The notes: generated by a model not told the origin, from the sequence alone. A stretch of 64,000 nt of DNA from Gracilimonas sp. (GCF_040218225.1 NZ_JAVJQO010000004.1:124001-188000), one strand, 5' to 3'; numbered from the stretch's first letter, positions 16,969-27,130 are shown. Numbers and translations: made by a program.

Positions 16969-18466
16969 GGGTTTTAAAACCTAAGACCCCGGTGCCTGTA
17001 GCTGTTTTATCTCTGTTATGGGCTAATATTGTCTGATAAGTGCCGTAGCGGTTCATAATTTCATTTACATATCGAACCGTTTCAATTCCCCTGCAGAAGC
17101 CATATCGTGCATTTTGATAGTATTTGCGCTGCATCAGTTTCAGTAGCGACTCAGACACATGCTCCCACTTATTAGGGTCTTTGTTGTGATCAATTGTGAG
17201 TCTTCGGGCATCTGCAAGGTGACCTGATCCTGCGTTATATGCTGCCAGGGCAAACGACCACTTATTGGTAGAATCCATATAGGCATAATGCTCGAGGTGA
17301 GAAGCCAGAATTTTAGCCCCTTCCCGTATGTTTACTTCCGGAATGTAAAGCGAGTCGGATGAAATCTCTGAGAACCGCGGTAACACTTGCATTATCCCAA
17401 CAGCACCCGCCCAGCTTACAGAGCTTGGATTAAACTTTGATTCCTGTGCAGCAATGGCAGTAAGCATTACCCAATCGAGCTCCATTTCATCTGCTACTTC
17501 TCTGATCATGTTATCATATGGGGAAATGGTGCCATATTGCTCCCCCTGATAATTGGGGCTGTAGTAATCCGCAATTTGGTTGCCCGATTCAAAATATTTT
17601 TTCCGAAGCACATTCAGAAATGCTGAACGCTTGGGAACACCGTCTTCGTCAAACCGAAAATGCTTATATAAAAATCGGTTTAGTTGATATTCCAGATCCG
17701 GAGCATTTTTACGTACCGCCCAGGCAATAGTATCACTTTCAGCAATAAGAGGTCCTTTAACCAAGCCGTTCATGTACTTGTCGGCTGCATCAAAAATATT
17801 ATCATCGGCAACAGTTGCTTCATAAGTGCCATCGGCAACCTGAAACAATACCGACTCGGTGTCCATATCTTCAGGAATGATATTGATATTTACCGGAAAA
17901 CCTTCGTCTTTAAGCTCTTTTAACCGAACATAATAGGAGCTGTTACGACGCACGCTTATAGGCACCCCTTCAAGCTCTGAAATACTTTCCGGCTTAAAAC
18001 CTAAATCATCAGAAACTACGATCAACTGATCGACCATATTATATGGCCGGGTAAAATCTACCAACTGTTTTCTCTCTGGGGTGATGGTATAATTAGCCGC
18101 AATGATATCTCCGCGACCGCTATTCAGAAGGTCATATGGGCTTTCGTCAGGACCCGTGATGACGACTTCAAGGGCAAGATCATTTTCTTTAGTGAATGCC
18201 TTTAACAACTCATATTCAAAGCCAACCTGAACTCCTTTATAGAGAAAATAGGAACCCGAACTATAGCTGGTAATCATGCGGAGTACGCCATTGCTCTTAA
18301 TTTCTGCAAAATCTCTCTCGATCGGCTCACTTACAGAAACAGGAAGTGTATTATTGCTCTCAGACTTATCTGAAGATTGGGAACAGCTTAGCAAAAGCAT
18401 AGCTCCACAACCTGTGAGAAGCAAGTATTTGGACACTCCAATAATGTTGTCTCTTTCAAATAGCAT
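16961..18466 (-). CDS. MltF-like membrane-bound lytic murein transglycosylase
   Basis: 501 residues. An N-terminal lipoprotein-type signal (AMLLLSCSQSSDKSE, Cys about 28) is followed by a solute-binding (SBP_bac_3) domain of about residues 50-285, then an SLT lytic transglycosylase domain (about 315-450) with the catalytic Glu in AAQESKFNPSS (about 339) and VGIMQVLPRF, NIREGAKIL, ALAAYNAGSG. This order is that of MltF, which cleaves peptidoglycan and is modulated by its binding-protein domain. It is a single gene, convergent with the phosphatase gene. The family assignment is strong; the ligand is unknown. Confidence 0.92.
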   Translation of the reverse strand: MLFERDNIIGVSKYLLLTGCGAMLLLSCSQSSDKSESNNTLPVSVSEPIERDFAEIKSNGVLRMITSYSSGSYFLYKGVQVGFEYELLKAFTKENDLALEVVITGPDESPYDLLNSGRGDIIAANYTITPERKQLVDFTRPYNMVDQLIVVSDDLGFKPESISELEGVPISVRRNSSYYVRLKELKDEGFPVNINIIPEDMDTESVLFQVADGTYEATVADDNIFDAADKYMNGLVKGPLIAESDTIAWAVRKNAPDLEYQLNRFLYKHFRFDEDGVPKRSAFLNVLRKKYFESGNQIADYYSPNYQGEQYGTISPYDNMIREVADEMELDWVMLTAIAAQESKFNPSSVSWAGAVGIMQVLPRFSEISSDSLYIPEVNIREGAKILASHLEHYAYMDSTNKWSFALAAYNAGSGHLADARRLTIDHNKDPNKWEHVSESLLKLMQRKYYQNARYGFCRGIETVRYVNEIMNRYGTYQTILAHNRDKTATGTGVLGFKTLN

Positions 18467-18738
18467 TAAGTGATGTTGTTTTCATTATTGTTTGAATCAA
18501 TTCTATAATGAAGCCACTATTCCATCTGCCTTGAGTAATGATACACCTATTTGTGCTGAATTCCTGAATTCTTAGTAATGTCTAATCTAATTCAGGATTT
18601 CTAACGTTGAAATATACGAAAAGGTTCACGAAATGACTCTTACTACTGTTTTATATTAGTTTATAGATATTCTCATTGAGTATTACTACACAAAGTACGT
18701 GTATTATGACCATTCAGATGCCCCAAAAACAGAAGTGG

Positions 18739-19656
18739 CTATTCCTGAATCTCTCTTTTATGCTTTGGTTTCTTTTTCCAGGTTAGCACAACCCCCACCA
18801 ATGTTACAAAAATAGCTATAAAGGAAAGGATAGCAGGAAGTTCTCCAAGGATAAAAAATGCCAGAATGGTGGCAAAGACTGGCTCTGTAAGAATGAGCGT
18901 TGACAATAAAGTCGGGGATACAAATTTGACTGCATAATTCAATGAACCGTGCCCCATTAGCTGCGGACCAATGGCTAACCCTAAACCCACCCAAAAGACA
19001 ACAGGAGGAATTTGATCAGGAATCCCTTCAACAATCAATAATATCGAAACACAGGTTGCAGCTGCATATCCATATACAGGAAATACATACCCCAGCCAGG
19101 ATCGATTTTGGCGAATTTTTCTTCCTATTAAAAAATAGACTGCAAAAATGGCCGCCGCCCCAAAAGCCATTGCATTGCCAAGCAAAGGATTTTCAAACGA
19201 CGACTCCGCATTATAATCGGAGATACCCAGCAATACAGAACCAGCAAAAGCAACGAAAACACCAATCCAGACTGTTGGCGCAAATTCCATTTTATAAAGT
19301 GCCCGTTCCGCAATAATTAGCATGATGGGGTGAATGGTCACCAACACTGAAGCTGATGCAACTGAAGTATAATAGAGCGAGCTGATCCAAAGCATGAAGT
19401 GCAACCCAAGTGCTATTCCGGCAAACGCCATCCATTTTGTTTCATTACCGCCGGACTTCACATCATACTTCTTACTCTTCTTTTTATAGATGTAAAATGG
19501 AAGCAGCATCAGAAACGCTCCAACGGTTCTGATAGCTACCAGTAAAAGAGCAGAGTGACTGGTAGCAAACTTTACCAATATCGGAGCAAAACCAAAGGTA
19601 GATAGCCCAACGGCAAGAACCAGATACACTTTAGCTTTGGAATAATCCTGGCTCAA
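18739..19656 (-). CDS. EamA-family (DMT) transporter
   Basis: 305 residues with about ten hydrophobic segments in two EamA repeats (about 10-140 and 160-290), including FAPILVKFATSHSALLLVAIR in the first and ILTEPVFATILAFFILGELPA in the second. These proteins export or import small metabolites; the substrate cannot be told from sequence. TTG start at 19656, 7 bases after the DUF4293 gene, so the two are probably one unit. A second EamA paralogue sits at 27235. Confidence 0.88.
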   Translation of the reverse strand: MSQDYSKAKVYLVLAVGLSTFGFAPILVKFATSHSALLLVAIRTVGAFLMLLPFYIYKKKSKKYDVKSGGNETKWMAFAGIALGLHFMLWISSLYYTSVASASVLVTIHPIMLIIAERALYKMEFAPTVWIGVFVAFAGSVLLGISDYNAESSFENPLLGNAMAFGAAAIFAVYFLIGRKIRQNRSWLGYVFPVYGYAAATCVSILLIVEGIPDQIPPVVFWVGLGLAIGPQLMGHGSLNYAVKFVSPTLLSTLILTEPVFATILAFFILGELPAILSFIAIFVTLVGVVLTWKKKPKHKREIQE

Positions 19657-19663
19657 AATACTC

Positions 19664-20071
19664 CTATCGAATTCGATCCATTGAACGAACCAGTTCTTCG
19701 TCTTTTTTGATAAAGCGCAGAGCTAAAATCTGGAATACCAAGCCCAGAAAAACAAACCCCGTTCCAAGAGCTTCATCCCATAAGTACGTGCCGATTCCAC
19801 CTAACGAAAAGAGCACTCCTACACAAAATCCAAGCCCTATTACCTGAAATAGCGAAGATCTTTTGACCCAGGACAACTGTTTTTTGCGGTTATTATAAAG
19901 AAAAATAGAAAGTACGTTTAAAATTATAGCTATAAGTAGTGAACTGGCCAATCCAATGCCAATCCAAAGCTGGGGGTCACTCATGGCCTTTTCATAAATA
20001 GCCGTAAAGTAAACCGATAGATTAAGGATGGAAGCTAATGCCAGAAATATTGTTTGAAGTCGTTGTATCAC
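19664..20071 (-). CDS. DUF4293 family four-helix membrane protein
   Basis: 135 residues, GTG start, four membrane helices. The start MIQRLQTIFLALASILNL and the run LRFIKKDEELVRSMDRIR at the end are characteristic of the DUF4293 family found in Bacteroidota and relatives. Function unknown. It is upstream of the EamA gene on the same strand with 7 bases between them. A strong terminator upstream (20122-20157) separates it from the RND efflux operon. Confidence 0.8.
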   Translation of the reverse strand: MIQRLQTIFLALASILNLSVYFTAIYEKAMSDPQLWIGIGLASSLLIAIILNVLSIFLYNNRKKQLSWVKRSSLFQVIGLGFCVGVLFSLGGIGTYLWDEALGTGFVFLGLVFQILALRFIKKDEELVRSMDRIR

Positions 20072-20116
20072 AGAATTTAATTTTAAAGTTTTCTTTTAAG
20101 ATAAAAGTTTTCTCAA

Positions 20117-20158
20117 ACAAAAAAGCCCGCTTCCTGACCAAAAGGAATGCGGGCTTTA
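20117..20158 (-). terminator. Rho-independent terminator of the RND efflux operon
   Basis: On the minus strand AAAGCCCGC and GCGGGCTTT form a perfect stem that is extended inward by TTCCT/AGGAA, followed by TTTTTTGTTT. It lies 20 bases after the permease stop codon. Confidence 0.92.
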
Positions 20159-20177
20159 AAATAATCAGCTGATCGTT

Positions 20178-23100
20178 TTAACCTGCTGTAGGTTCCAATG
20201 ATGGAGTTTTTTTAGCCCCGCCATTTAGCTCACTTTGGTCTTTAATAATTCCTGGCTCAGTGGTGCCAAACATAGTTTCATTTAGTGATCGGCGAGTTCG
20301 TTCGATAGAACTGTACAGCACCGGCACCAGAATCAGAGTTAAAGCTGTAGCAAATGTAAGACCAACTATTACGGCAATCGCCATTGGCCCCCACCAGGCT
20401 GCTTGCTCACCGCCCATATAAATATAAGAGCCCATGTTGGTCAGAAATTCAATCGGGCTTCCTACTAAGACAATGAAGTCGAAGTTGAACCCAATAGCCA
20501 AAGGAACCAAACCAAGAGTGGTTGTAATAGCCGTAAGGATTACCGGGCGGAAACGAATTTTACCAGCCTGAATAAGTGCGTCTCTTAAGTTCAATTGATC
20601 TCTTTCTCTGAGGATGTCCACGTAATCAATCAATACAATAGCATTGTTTACTACAATTCCCGCAAGCGAGATAATCCCAAGAAAAGCCATCAAACCAAAT
20701 GCCATCTGGAAAGTAGCGAGTCCATAGAATACCCCAGCCATCGACATTATTACCGAACTGAGAATGATTAACGGTTTAGCTACCGAATTGAACTGAGATA
20801 CCAGAATAAAGGTGATCAAAAACAATGCAATAAGAAAAGCAATTCCCAAAAACTCAAAGGATTCATCCTGCTCCTGTTGCTGTCCGGTCCAGCCATAATT
20901 ATATCCCTGAGGCAGATTTTCAAGGTAATCGGAAAGCACGCCCTGAACTTCAGCTAACACGGCATTGGCCTGATAGCCGGAACGAACGTCCGCACTGACT
21001 GTTATCACTCTTTCCGAGTCTTTGTGGTTAATACCACCCAGTCCATCGCTAACTTCCCAGGTTGCTACTTCTGAAAGCGGAATTTGATTACCCTCATGGA
21101 AGATAGTCAGATCACTAAGCGTACTCATGTCATCCCGGTATTCATCACTCAGGCGAACAATGATGTCATACTCATCCTTACCATCCCGGAATTTTGACGC
21201 TTCAACACCATTAATAGCCTGGCGAATAGTCATTCCTATTACATTGGTATTCAATTCATAAAGTGCTGCTTTCTCCCGGTCTACTTCAACCTTCACTTCA
21301 GGCCGCGGCTCAGGGAGGTTTGATTCTAACCCATCCATTTTTGCAAAAACAGAATCTTCCTCAAGAATGGTTAACACACTATCCGAAATTGCTGACAACT
21401 GATCCATGTCTGAACCATAGATTTCTAAGTTCACAGGCTTGCCAGTGGGCGGACCATTGGGTGGTTGCTCTACGGTAACTTTCGCACCTACAATATGTTC
21501 TGACATATGATTTCTGAGAAACTCCATGGCTTCAAATACATCGCCTTCACGCTCCTGAAAATCTACAAAGTTCAATGCAACTGTACCTTTATTAGGTGTG
21601 TTCCCTCCTCCACCTGAACCAGGATCAGCTGTTATGCTAGCTCCGGATGTGGCAAGTACGCTATTGATGTCCACATAATTGGGCAGATTTTCAACCCGGT
21701 CTCGGACCTGATCCACAATGCTTTTGGTAAATTCTACATCAGAACCGATTGGAGTTTCAACTTGTATGTAAACATCTCTTGGCGGAATATCTTCCGGGAA
21801 AAACTCTGTACCAGGGTTAAATGCTATCAACACAAATACACTGGAAATAAGTACGGCTACAGAAATACCAATGGTACTTTTTCGGTGATTCAGCGCCCAA
21901 ACAAGGGAAGATTCATACTTATCAATCACTTTATTTAAACCATCTCTTTGCCACCAGCGGCCAATCGGTTCCAGGAAGTATTTATTACTAAGCCAGAATG
22001 CTACTCCTAATACAATCAGCATCATCCAGCTTACGAAGCTCGATAGTAATGCTATTACCGCAAAAAATGCGACACCGCCGAATAAAATTCGCTTGCCGTT
22101 TCGGGTTAATGTAGCTCTGTTTTCTTGTCCATCAACCTTCATGAAAAGAGCACAAATTACCGGGTTAATAATCAATCCAACAACAAGTGAACTTGAAAGT
22201 GTGATAATCAGTGTTTTAGGCAGAAAGCTCATAAACTGCCCTACAACTCCCGGCCAGAAAACCATCGGCGCAAAAGCAGCAATAGTCGTCATAGTTCCAG
22301 CAATAATAGGTACGGCAACTTCACCGGTTCCCTTCTTCGCTGCTTCAAAATTATCATACCCTTCTTCTAAATATCGATAGATGTTTTCCACTACTACAAT
22401 GGCATTATCTACCAGCATACCCAAAGATAAAATCAGCGAGAAAAGAACAATCATATTCATGGTAATGCCTACCGCAGACAGCACGATAAATGACAGAAAC
22501 ATAGATAGCGGAATCGAAATTCCTACAAAAGATGCATTTCTGACCCCGAGGAAAAAGAGCAGCACACCCACTACTAAAATCAACCCGGAAATGATGTTAT
22601 TTTCCAGATTGCTCACCATGTTTACAACATCAACACTTTGGTCGTTAGTAATAGTGTAAGTAGTTGTCGGAGGAAGTGTTGCAATCGCTTCATCCAGGAT
22701 TGCCTTCGTCCGTTCGCCGGTTTCAAGAATATTTTCCCCGGTTCGCTTTTTCACGCCAAGCGTAATTACCGGAGCTGTTCCTAATTCGGAATAGCTTTCC
22801 CGTTCTTTAAATCCAAAGGTAACTTCCGCTACATCCCGGATATAGATTGGACTTCGTTCTTCACCCTTTACTACGATATCCTCTAAAAGAGCCGGATCTT
22901 CGTACTGGCCGGGCACACGAAGTAAGAACTTCTTGGTACCCACAGAAATATCTCCACCGGGAACAGTTACGTTTTCGGCGGAAATAGCCTCAATAATATC
23001 ACCAAAAGTGATCCCATAGTATTTCATTTTGGCCAGATCTACATCCACCTGAACTTCACGTTCAAGCGCCCCTGTCAGATCTACACCCAGTACTGAGGGT

Positions 23101-23672
23101 ATAGCTTCAATTTTATCCTGGAGATCTTCAGCAATTTCCTTGAGTATTTCTTCGTCATACTCTCCGGAAAGGTTTACATTCATAATTGGAAATTCAGACA
23201 AATTGATTTCCTGAACTACCGGGTCTTCTGCATCCTCTGGCAGCTCCGGTTTAGCTAAATCTACTTTTTCACGAACCTTTTGCAGTGCATCTTCGATGTC
23301 AACGCTGGGCTCAAATTCCATATTGACACTGGAATATCCCTCTGAAGATGTTGAAGTCATCGTTTTAACATCTGAGATATTACTCAGCTCATCTTCCAGT
23401 TTTCGGGTTATCAAGCTTTCCATATCCTCCGGAGATACTCCCGGATACACCGTTACCACAAAAATATTGGGAATATTAATGCTGGGGAAGCTCTCTTTAG
23501 GAATGTTGATGTACGATACAATTCCCATTATTGCAACCAGTGTAATCAATACCAAAACACTGATTCTGTTATTTATGGAAAAGGTAGATAACCAAAATTC
23601 CTTACGGTTATCCTCATCTGGCAAGGAAGCACCGTTTACATTTTGTCCGTTCGATTGTTGATCGGTACTCAT
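20178..23672 (-). CDS. RND-family multidrug efflux permease (AcrB-like)
   Basis: 1164 residues, the length and twelve-helix, two-lobe layout of HAE1 pumps. TM1 is at about 30-50; a porter domain follows; the proton-relay segment of TM4 reads LGMLVDNAIVVVENI, with one Asp and an Asn where AcrB has two Asp, a variant common in this group; the TM10-12 half contains GIVVNNAIVLIDYVD. It would use the proton gradient to pull drugs or lipophilic compounds from the periplasm. The adaptor and TolC genes lie directly upstream, and the operon ends at a terminator just downstream. Substrates cannot be inferred. Confidence 0.94.
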   Translation of the reverse strand: MSTDQQSNGQNVNGASLPDEDNRKEFWLSTFSINNRISVLVLITLVAIMGIVSYINIPKESFPSINIPNIFVVTVYPGVSPEDMESLITRKLEDELSNISDVKTMTSTSSEGYSSVNMEFEPSVDIEDALQKVREKVDLAKPELPEDAEDPVVQEINLSEFPIMNVNLSGEYDEEILKEIAEDLQDKIEAIPSVLGVDLTGALEREVQVDVDLAKMKYYGITFGDIIEAISAENVTVPGGDISVGTKKFLLRVPGQYEDPALLEDIVVKGEERSPIYIRDVAEVTFGFKERESYSELGTAPVITLGVKKRTGENILETGERTKAILDEAIATLPPTTTYTITNDQSVDVVNMVSNLENNIISGLILVVGVLLFFLGVRNASFVGISIPLSMFLSFIVLSAVGITMNMIVLFSLILSLGMLVDNAIVVVENIYRYLEEGYDNFEAAKKGTGEVAVPIIAGTMTTIAAFAPMVFWPGVVGQFMSFLPKTLIITLSSSLVVGLIINPVICALFMKVDGQENRATLTRNGKRILFGGVAFFAVIALLSSFVSWMMLIVLGVAFWLSNKYFLEPIGRWWQRDGLNKVIDKYESSLVWALNHRKSTIGISVAVLISSVFVLIAFNPGTEFFPEDIPPRDVYIQVETPIGSDVEFTKSIVDQVRDRVENLPNYVDINSVLATSGASITADPGSGGGGNTPNKGTVALNFVDFQEREGDVFEAMEFLRNHMSEHIVGAKVTVEQPPNGPPTGKPVNLEIYGSDMDQLSAISDSVLTILEEDSVFAKMDGLESNLPEPRPEVKVEVDREKAALYELNTNVIGMTIRQAINGVEASKFRDGKDEYDIIVRLSDEYRDDMSTLSDLTIFHEGNQIPLSEVATWEVSDGLGGINHKDSERVITVSADVRSGYQANAVLAEVQGVLSDYLENLPQGYNYGWTGQQQEQDESFEFLGIAFLIALFLITFILVSQFNSVAKPLIILSSVIMSMAGVFYGLATFQMAFGLMAFLGIISLAGIVVNNAIVLIDYVDILRERDQLNLRDALIQAGKIRFRPVILTAITTTLGLVPLAIGFNFDFIVLVGSPIEFLTNMGSYIYMGGEQAAWWGPMAIAVIVGLTFATALTLILVPVLYSSIERTRRSLNETMFGTTEPGIIKDQSELNGGAKKTPSLEPTAG

Positions 23673-23690
23673 AGTAATTTCCGAATAAAA

Positions 23691-24812
23691 TTAATTTACT
23701 GCTATTTCTGTGTTAGGCGATTCCTTCACGGTAACCCTCATTCCTTCATCTAAAAAAGCGGAACCTATCGTAATAAGTTTATCCCCTGAGCTCAGCCCTT
23801 CTTCAATAATTACATCCGTTTTATAGGAGGGGCCCAAGGTCACCATTCTCTCTTTTGCTACTGCATCTCCACTCTCATTTTCACCAAGTACATATACCAC
23901 ATAACCATTTCTGGTGGAGTAGATGTACTCTTCACTGATAAACAAAACACTATCTCTTTTTAAAGTATTTAACCTGAGATTAGCTATCATATCTACCTTA
24001 TATTGTTTTGCCTTTGGAGGAAGAGCCACCTCAATTCTAAATGTCCTGTTTTGAGGATTAATACTGCTTCCCGTGTAGGCAATCGTGGCATTCAGCGTGT
24101 CAATTTCCTGAGTATCAAACCATACTTTTAATTGATCACCAGTCTGGACCACATCAGCATAGCGAGCTGGAACCCCTGCTGATACAATGTAATCGTCAGA
24201 ACCAATGAGTCTTACCACGGGCGTGCCTGCAGATACCATTTCTCCAACCTCTACCATTTTGGATTCAAGTGTTCCTGTAAATGGTGCTTTGATGTTGGTA
24301 TTAGCCAGGTCAACTTTTATAGATTCAAGAGATGACTTTGTTTGCTCATAATTATATTTGGCGTTCAGGTATTCGATCTCCGAACCAACACCATCCTCTT
24401 CATATACTCTCTTCAGGCGTTCGTAGTTTTCTTTGGCTTGACTTGTCAGAGCCTCTAGTCTAGCTTTTTCCTGCTTGAGTTTAGCATCATCTATTTTGAT
24501 GATGGTCTGCCCTTTACGAACTTCTTCTCCTTCAGAAACGGCATAAGACATTACCCGGCCGTTTACTTCAGCAGAAATCATGATATCGTTGGAGGTTTCT
24601 ACCGTACCAATAACCCGCACAAAGCTGGTAAAAGTACCGGGAGTTAAATCCTGTGTTACCACATTTACTGATTTTACCAGCTCCTCTTCACCTTCAGCCT
24701 TTTCAGCGTCTTCACCTGAACATGCACTCATTACCAGTATCAATGAGAGGGCGATTAAATAATTAAATTCTTTCATTTTAATTGTGTTCTTTTCTTTTCT
24801 GTTAAAAATCAT
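23691..24812 (-). CDS. RND efflux periplasmic adaptor lipoprotein (MFP)
   Basis: Up to 373 residues. A signal with lipobox (LILVMSACSGED) starts properly at an internal ATG (24776); the first ATG (24812) overlaps the tolC stop as ATGA, which hints at translational coupling, so the start is open. The body has the biotinyl-lipoyl halves (SEGEEVRKGQTIIKIDDAKL and FTGTLESKMVEVGEMVSAGTPV), an alpha hairpin (about 115-165), a beta barrel and a membrane-proximal domain. It bridges the RND permease (18 bases downstream) to TolC. Confidence 0.92.
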   Translation of the reverse strand: MIFNRKEKNTIKMKEFNYLIALSLILVMSACSGEDAEKAEGEEELVKSVNVVTQDLTPGTFTSFVRVIGTVETSNDIMISAEVNGRVMSYAVSEGEEVRKGQTIIKIDDAKLKQEKARLEALTSQAKENYERLKRVYEEDGVGSEIEYLNAKYNYEQTKSSLESIKVDLANTNIKAPFTGTLESKMVEVGEMVSAGTPVVRLIGSDDYIVSAGVPARYADVVQTGDQLKVWFDTQEIDTLNATIAYTGSSINPQNRTFRIEVALPPKAKQYKVDMIANLRLNTLKRDSVLFISEEYIYSTRNGYVVYVLGENESGDAVAKERMVTLGPSYKTDVIIEEGLSSGDKLITIGSAFLDEGMRVTVKESPNTEIAVN

Positions 24813-26281
24813 TCTACTTCCAATTCCATGGTATCTACATAGGGTACCTGACCGGTAGCCAGATCATACTGCGCTTTGGCACTCAGGTATTCAAATACCA
24901 TCAGTGCATAATTCACCTCAGCCTGCCGCACCTGAACCTCTGCATCGGTAACTTCTATTTGTGAACCAATCCCATTTTTCAGCCTTGATAATGCCCGCTG
25001 ATATCCTTCTTCAGCTTGCTCAAGAGCCTGCTTCCGGGCTTCTGCTGTTTCAAAGCTTTTGTTTAATTGTTCTGCAGCCGATGCTACTTCGTTTTCAGCG
25101 GCCAATTCTGCTGCTCTGATTTGCTCTTCGATATCTTTGCGGGCAATTTGTGCTCGCTGCACATCCGAAACCCTCTTGAAACCTTCAAATATTGGCAGGC
25201 TGACATTTATACCCAGTGTTTGAAATCTTGTGTTATTTTCAAAAAAGGTAGGCGTACCGGGCTCGGCTGCACTCCATTGCATATTGTAAGATGCAGTAAT
25301 TGTTGGAATAAACCGGCTTTTTACCGCCTGAATTTCTTTTTCGTTCAAGTTTAATCGTGCATCCAATACCCGAACATCTCCGCGATCATCAATAAAAGAA
25401 GAAATACCCTCTTCCTGATTTTGATAACTGTATGGATTCATCTGATCAACCTTTTTGATCTGTGCATTCTCATCTTCTTCAACATCTTCCGATACAATAT
25501 CGAAAGCATTCAGGTTTCCTTTCACTGCAAACTCTACACCCAACGGAAGGCCCAACGCCACTTTCAGGTTTCGGTAGGCTTCATCAACGGCATATTTGGC
25601 CTCAATTAATTGTGGGCGCTGATTACTTAGCTGAACTTCCAGCTGGAGCACTGCATACTCATCCACTAAACCAGCTTGCTGCCGGGCTTTGTTCTCTTTC
25701 AGGTTTTGCTCAATGCGCTTGATTTGGGCTTCTTGCAATCGTAATTGCTCTTTAGCCACCAACACCTGATAATACGCCACTCGGGCCTGGGTAATAATTT
25801 GTTGTGTAGTTGCGCGAAGATTTTCCTGCTGAACCGTTTTAAAGATTTCTGAGGTTGACAGGCCTACAAAAACCTCACCCCTGAATATATTTTGAGTAAC
25901 AGTAAATCCTCCCTGCCAATTATTATCTGTTCCAAAAGCTACTGGAATCAATTCATCAGGGTCAGCATTTTGGTCGAATATCACGGCAGGAATGAAGTTT
26001 ACAGGCACTTCAAAATTCCGGGTATAATTCATGCTGGATGATATATTCGGATATACTTCACTATAAGCGATATCAACAAGCTCGTCTGCATCTTTTACCG
26101 AAAGCAAAGCACGATTTACCTGAGGATTATTGGCAACGGCAACTTTAATGGCATCTTCTAAAGTGAGTTCTGCATCCGCGAAAAGAGTGTCCCCTTTTAC
26201 CTGAGCAAATGAAGTTGATTGTAAGAGCAAAAGCAATCCTGTTACAAGGAAGGTAATTCTCATAGGTGAGTGAGTTGTCAT
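24809..26281 (-). CDS. TolC-family outer-membrane efflux protein
   Basis: 490 residues, signal peptide ending near TSFAQ, then two outer-membrane-efflux repeats (about 35-240 and 300-475) with long amphipathic helices rich in Ala, Glu, Gln and Arg. First structural gene of the efflux operon and 50 bases downstream of the TetR gene. An operator-like palindrome lies 73-89 bases before its ATG, inside the end of tetR. An ATG at 26263 is a less likely alternative start. Confidence 0.93.
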   Translation of the reverse strand: MTTHSPMRITFLVTGLLLLLQSTSFAQVKGDTLFADAELTLEDAIKVAVANNPQVNRALLSVKDADELVDIAYSEVYPNISSSMNYTRNFEVPVNFIPAVIFDQNADPDELIPVAFGTDNNWQGGFTVTQNIFRGEVFVGLSTSEIFKTVQQENLRATTQQIITQARVAYYQVLVAKEQLRLQEAQIKRIEQNLKENKARQQAGLVDEYAVLQLEVQLSNQRPQLIEAKYAVDEAYRNLKVALGLPLGVEFAVKGNLNAFDIVSEDVEEDENAQIKKVDQMNPYSYQNQEEGISSFIDDRGDVRVLDARLNLNEKEIQAVKSRFIPTITASYNMQWSAAEPGTPTFFENNTRFQTLGINVSLPIFEGFKRVSDVQRAQIARKDIEEQIRAAELAAENEVASAAEQLNKSFETAEARKQALEQAEEGYQRALSRLKNGIGSQIEVTDAEVQVRQAEVNYALMVFEYLSAKAQYDLATGQVPYVDTMELEVE

Positions 26282-26331
26282 TAGATTAAGAGTTCTGAAA
26301 ATTGGTTTAAAAAGCGGTGGCTTCTACGGTT

Positions 26332-27036
26332 TTATTTAGATTCAGTTTCAAAAATTGACTTAGAGTCAATATCTACTTTGCTTTCATCAGTCGCTATTCC
26401 CCGGCCTATCAGTTTCATATAGCCTTCAAACAAGGAATTCATCTCAACTTTGTTCTTTTCAAGAAGCTGAAAATGAGGTGTATTCTGATGCAAATAAGCC
26501 AGATTCACCATTCCATGCGACGTACTCCAAAGAAGTATTGCGAGTTCCTTAGCGTCATAGGTATTGTTGATTGAACCATCCTGCATACCTATCTGAATAG
26601 CACGAACCATACTTGTAAAAGAAGTATCCATATTGGATTGACACATTTCTATGTAACCACTTTCAGCAAGCTGATCCGTGTCTTTTAGATTATCAAAAAA
26701 GCGCATGGAGCGGAAAAACTCGGGATGTGACCGGACAAAATTCAGAAAGGTTGCCCCAATTGTATATACCATTTCTATCCCGGGCATGTCTTTCGTCAAT
26801 ACATCTGAGATCTGCTTTGAAAGCATAACTGTTGCCTTATTGCAAATGCCCAGCACCAGGTCCGTTTTATTTTTGAAATAGTGATAAAGTGACCCCTTGC
26901 TAACCTCCGCCCGCTCAGCAACTTCATCCATATTCAGATGATCAAGTCCCTTTTCGAGAATCAATTCCTCAGCCGATTCTAAAATCAGCATCTTTTTCTG
27001 TTCTTTCTCGCGCTCTTTGCGCTCTGATGTTCCCAT
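26332..27036 (-). CDS. TetR/AcrR-family transcriptional repressor
   Basis: About 234 residues from ATG 27036 (MGTSERKEREKEQ), chosen because the TetR helix-turn-helix begins just after; in-frame starts at 27054, 27072 and 27126 exist but would place an operator-like palindrome inside the coding sequence. The HTH is VAERAEVSKGSLYHYFKNK (about residues 35-53), the rest an all-helical ligand domain. It heads the TolC-adaptor-RND operon and most likely represses it and itself until a pump substrate binds. Two near-identical palindromes, one at the start and one at the end of this gene, fit that model. Confidence 0.9.
   Translation of the reverse strand: MGTSERKEREKEQKKMLILESAEELILEKGLDHLNMDEVAERAEVSKGSLYHYFKNKTDLVLGICNKATVMLSKQISDVLTKDMPGIEMVYTIGATFLNFVRSHPEFFRSMRFFDNLKDTDQLAESGYIEMCQSNMDTSFTSMVRAIQIGMQDGSINNTYDAKELAILLWSTSHGMVNLAYLHQNTPHFQLLEKNKVEMNSLFEGYMKLIGRGIATDESKVDIDSKSIFETESK
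26354..26370. promoter_or_regulatory. Candidate TetR operator before tolC
   Basis: ATTGACT-TAG-AGTCAAT, a perfect 7-base inverted repeat with a 3-base spacer, inside the last codons of tetR and 73-89 bases upstream of the tolC ATG. It shares TGACTC[A/T]AAGTCAAT (minus strand) with the site at 27038-27053. Inference: repressor binding site for the efflux promoter. Confidence 0.6.
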
Positions 27037-27037
27037 A

Positions 27038-27053
27038 TATTGACTTTGAGTCA
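27038..27053. promoter_or_regulatory. Candidate TetR operator at tetR start (autoregulation)
   Basis: TGACT-TTG-AGTCA with flanking ATAT, a 5-base inverted repeat with 3-base spacer directly ahead of ATG 27036. It matches the site at 26354-26370 at all but one base of the shared core. Confidence 0.58.
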
Positions 27054-27130
27054 TTTTTTGAATTAGGGTCATAAAACTACTGACATTTGTAATTAGTTCC
27101 CAACATTTTTTAAATAAAAAAATCATTATC

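Noticed and set aside
18942..19316. Plus-strand frame opposite the EamA gene
   Set aside because: Antisense to membrane helices; Gln/His-rich mirror frame.
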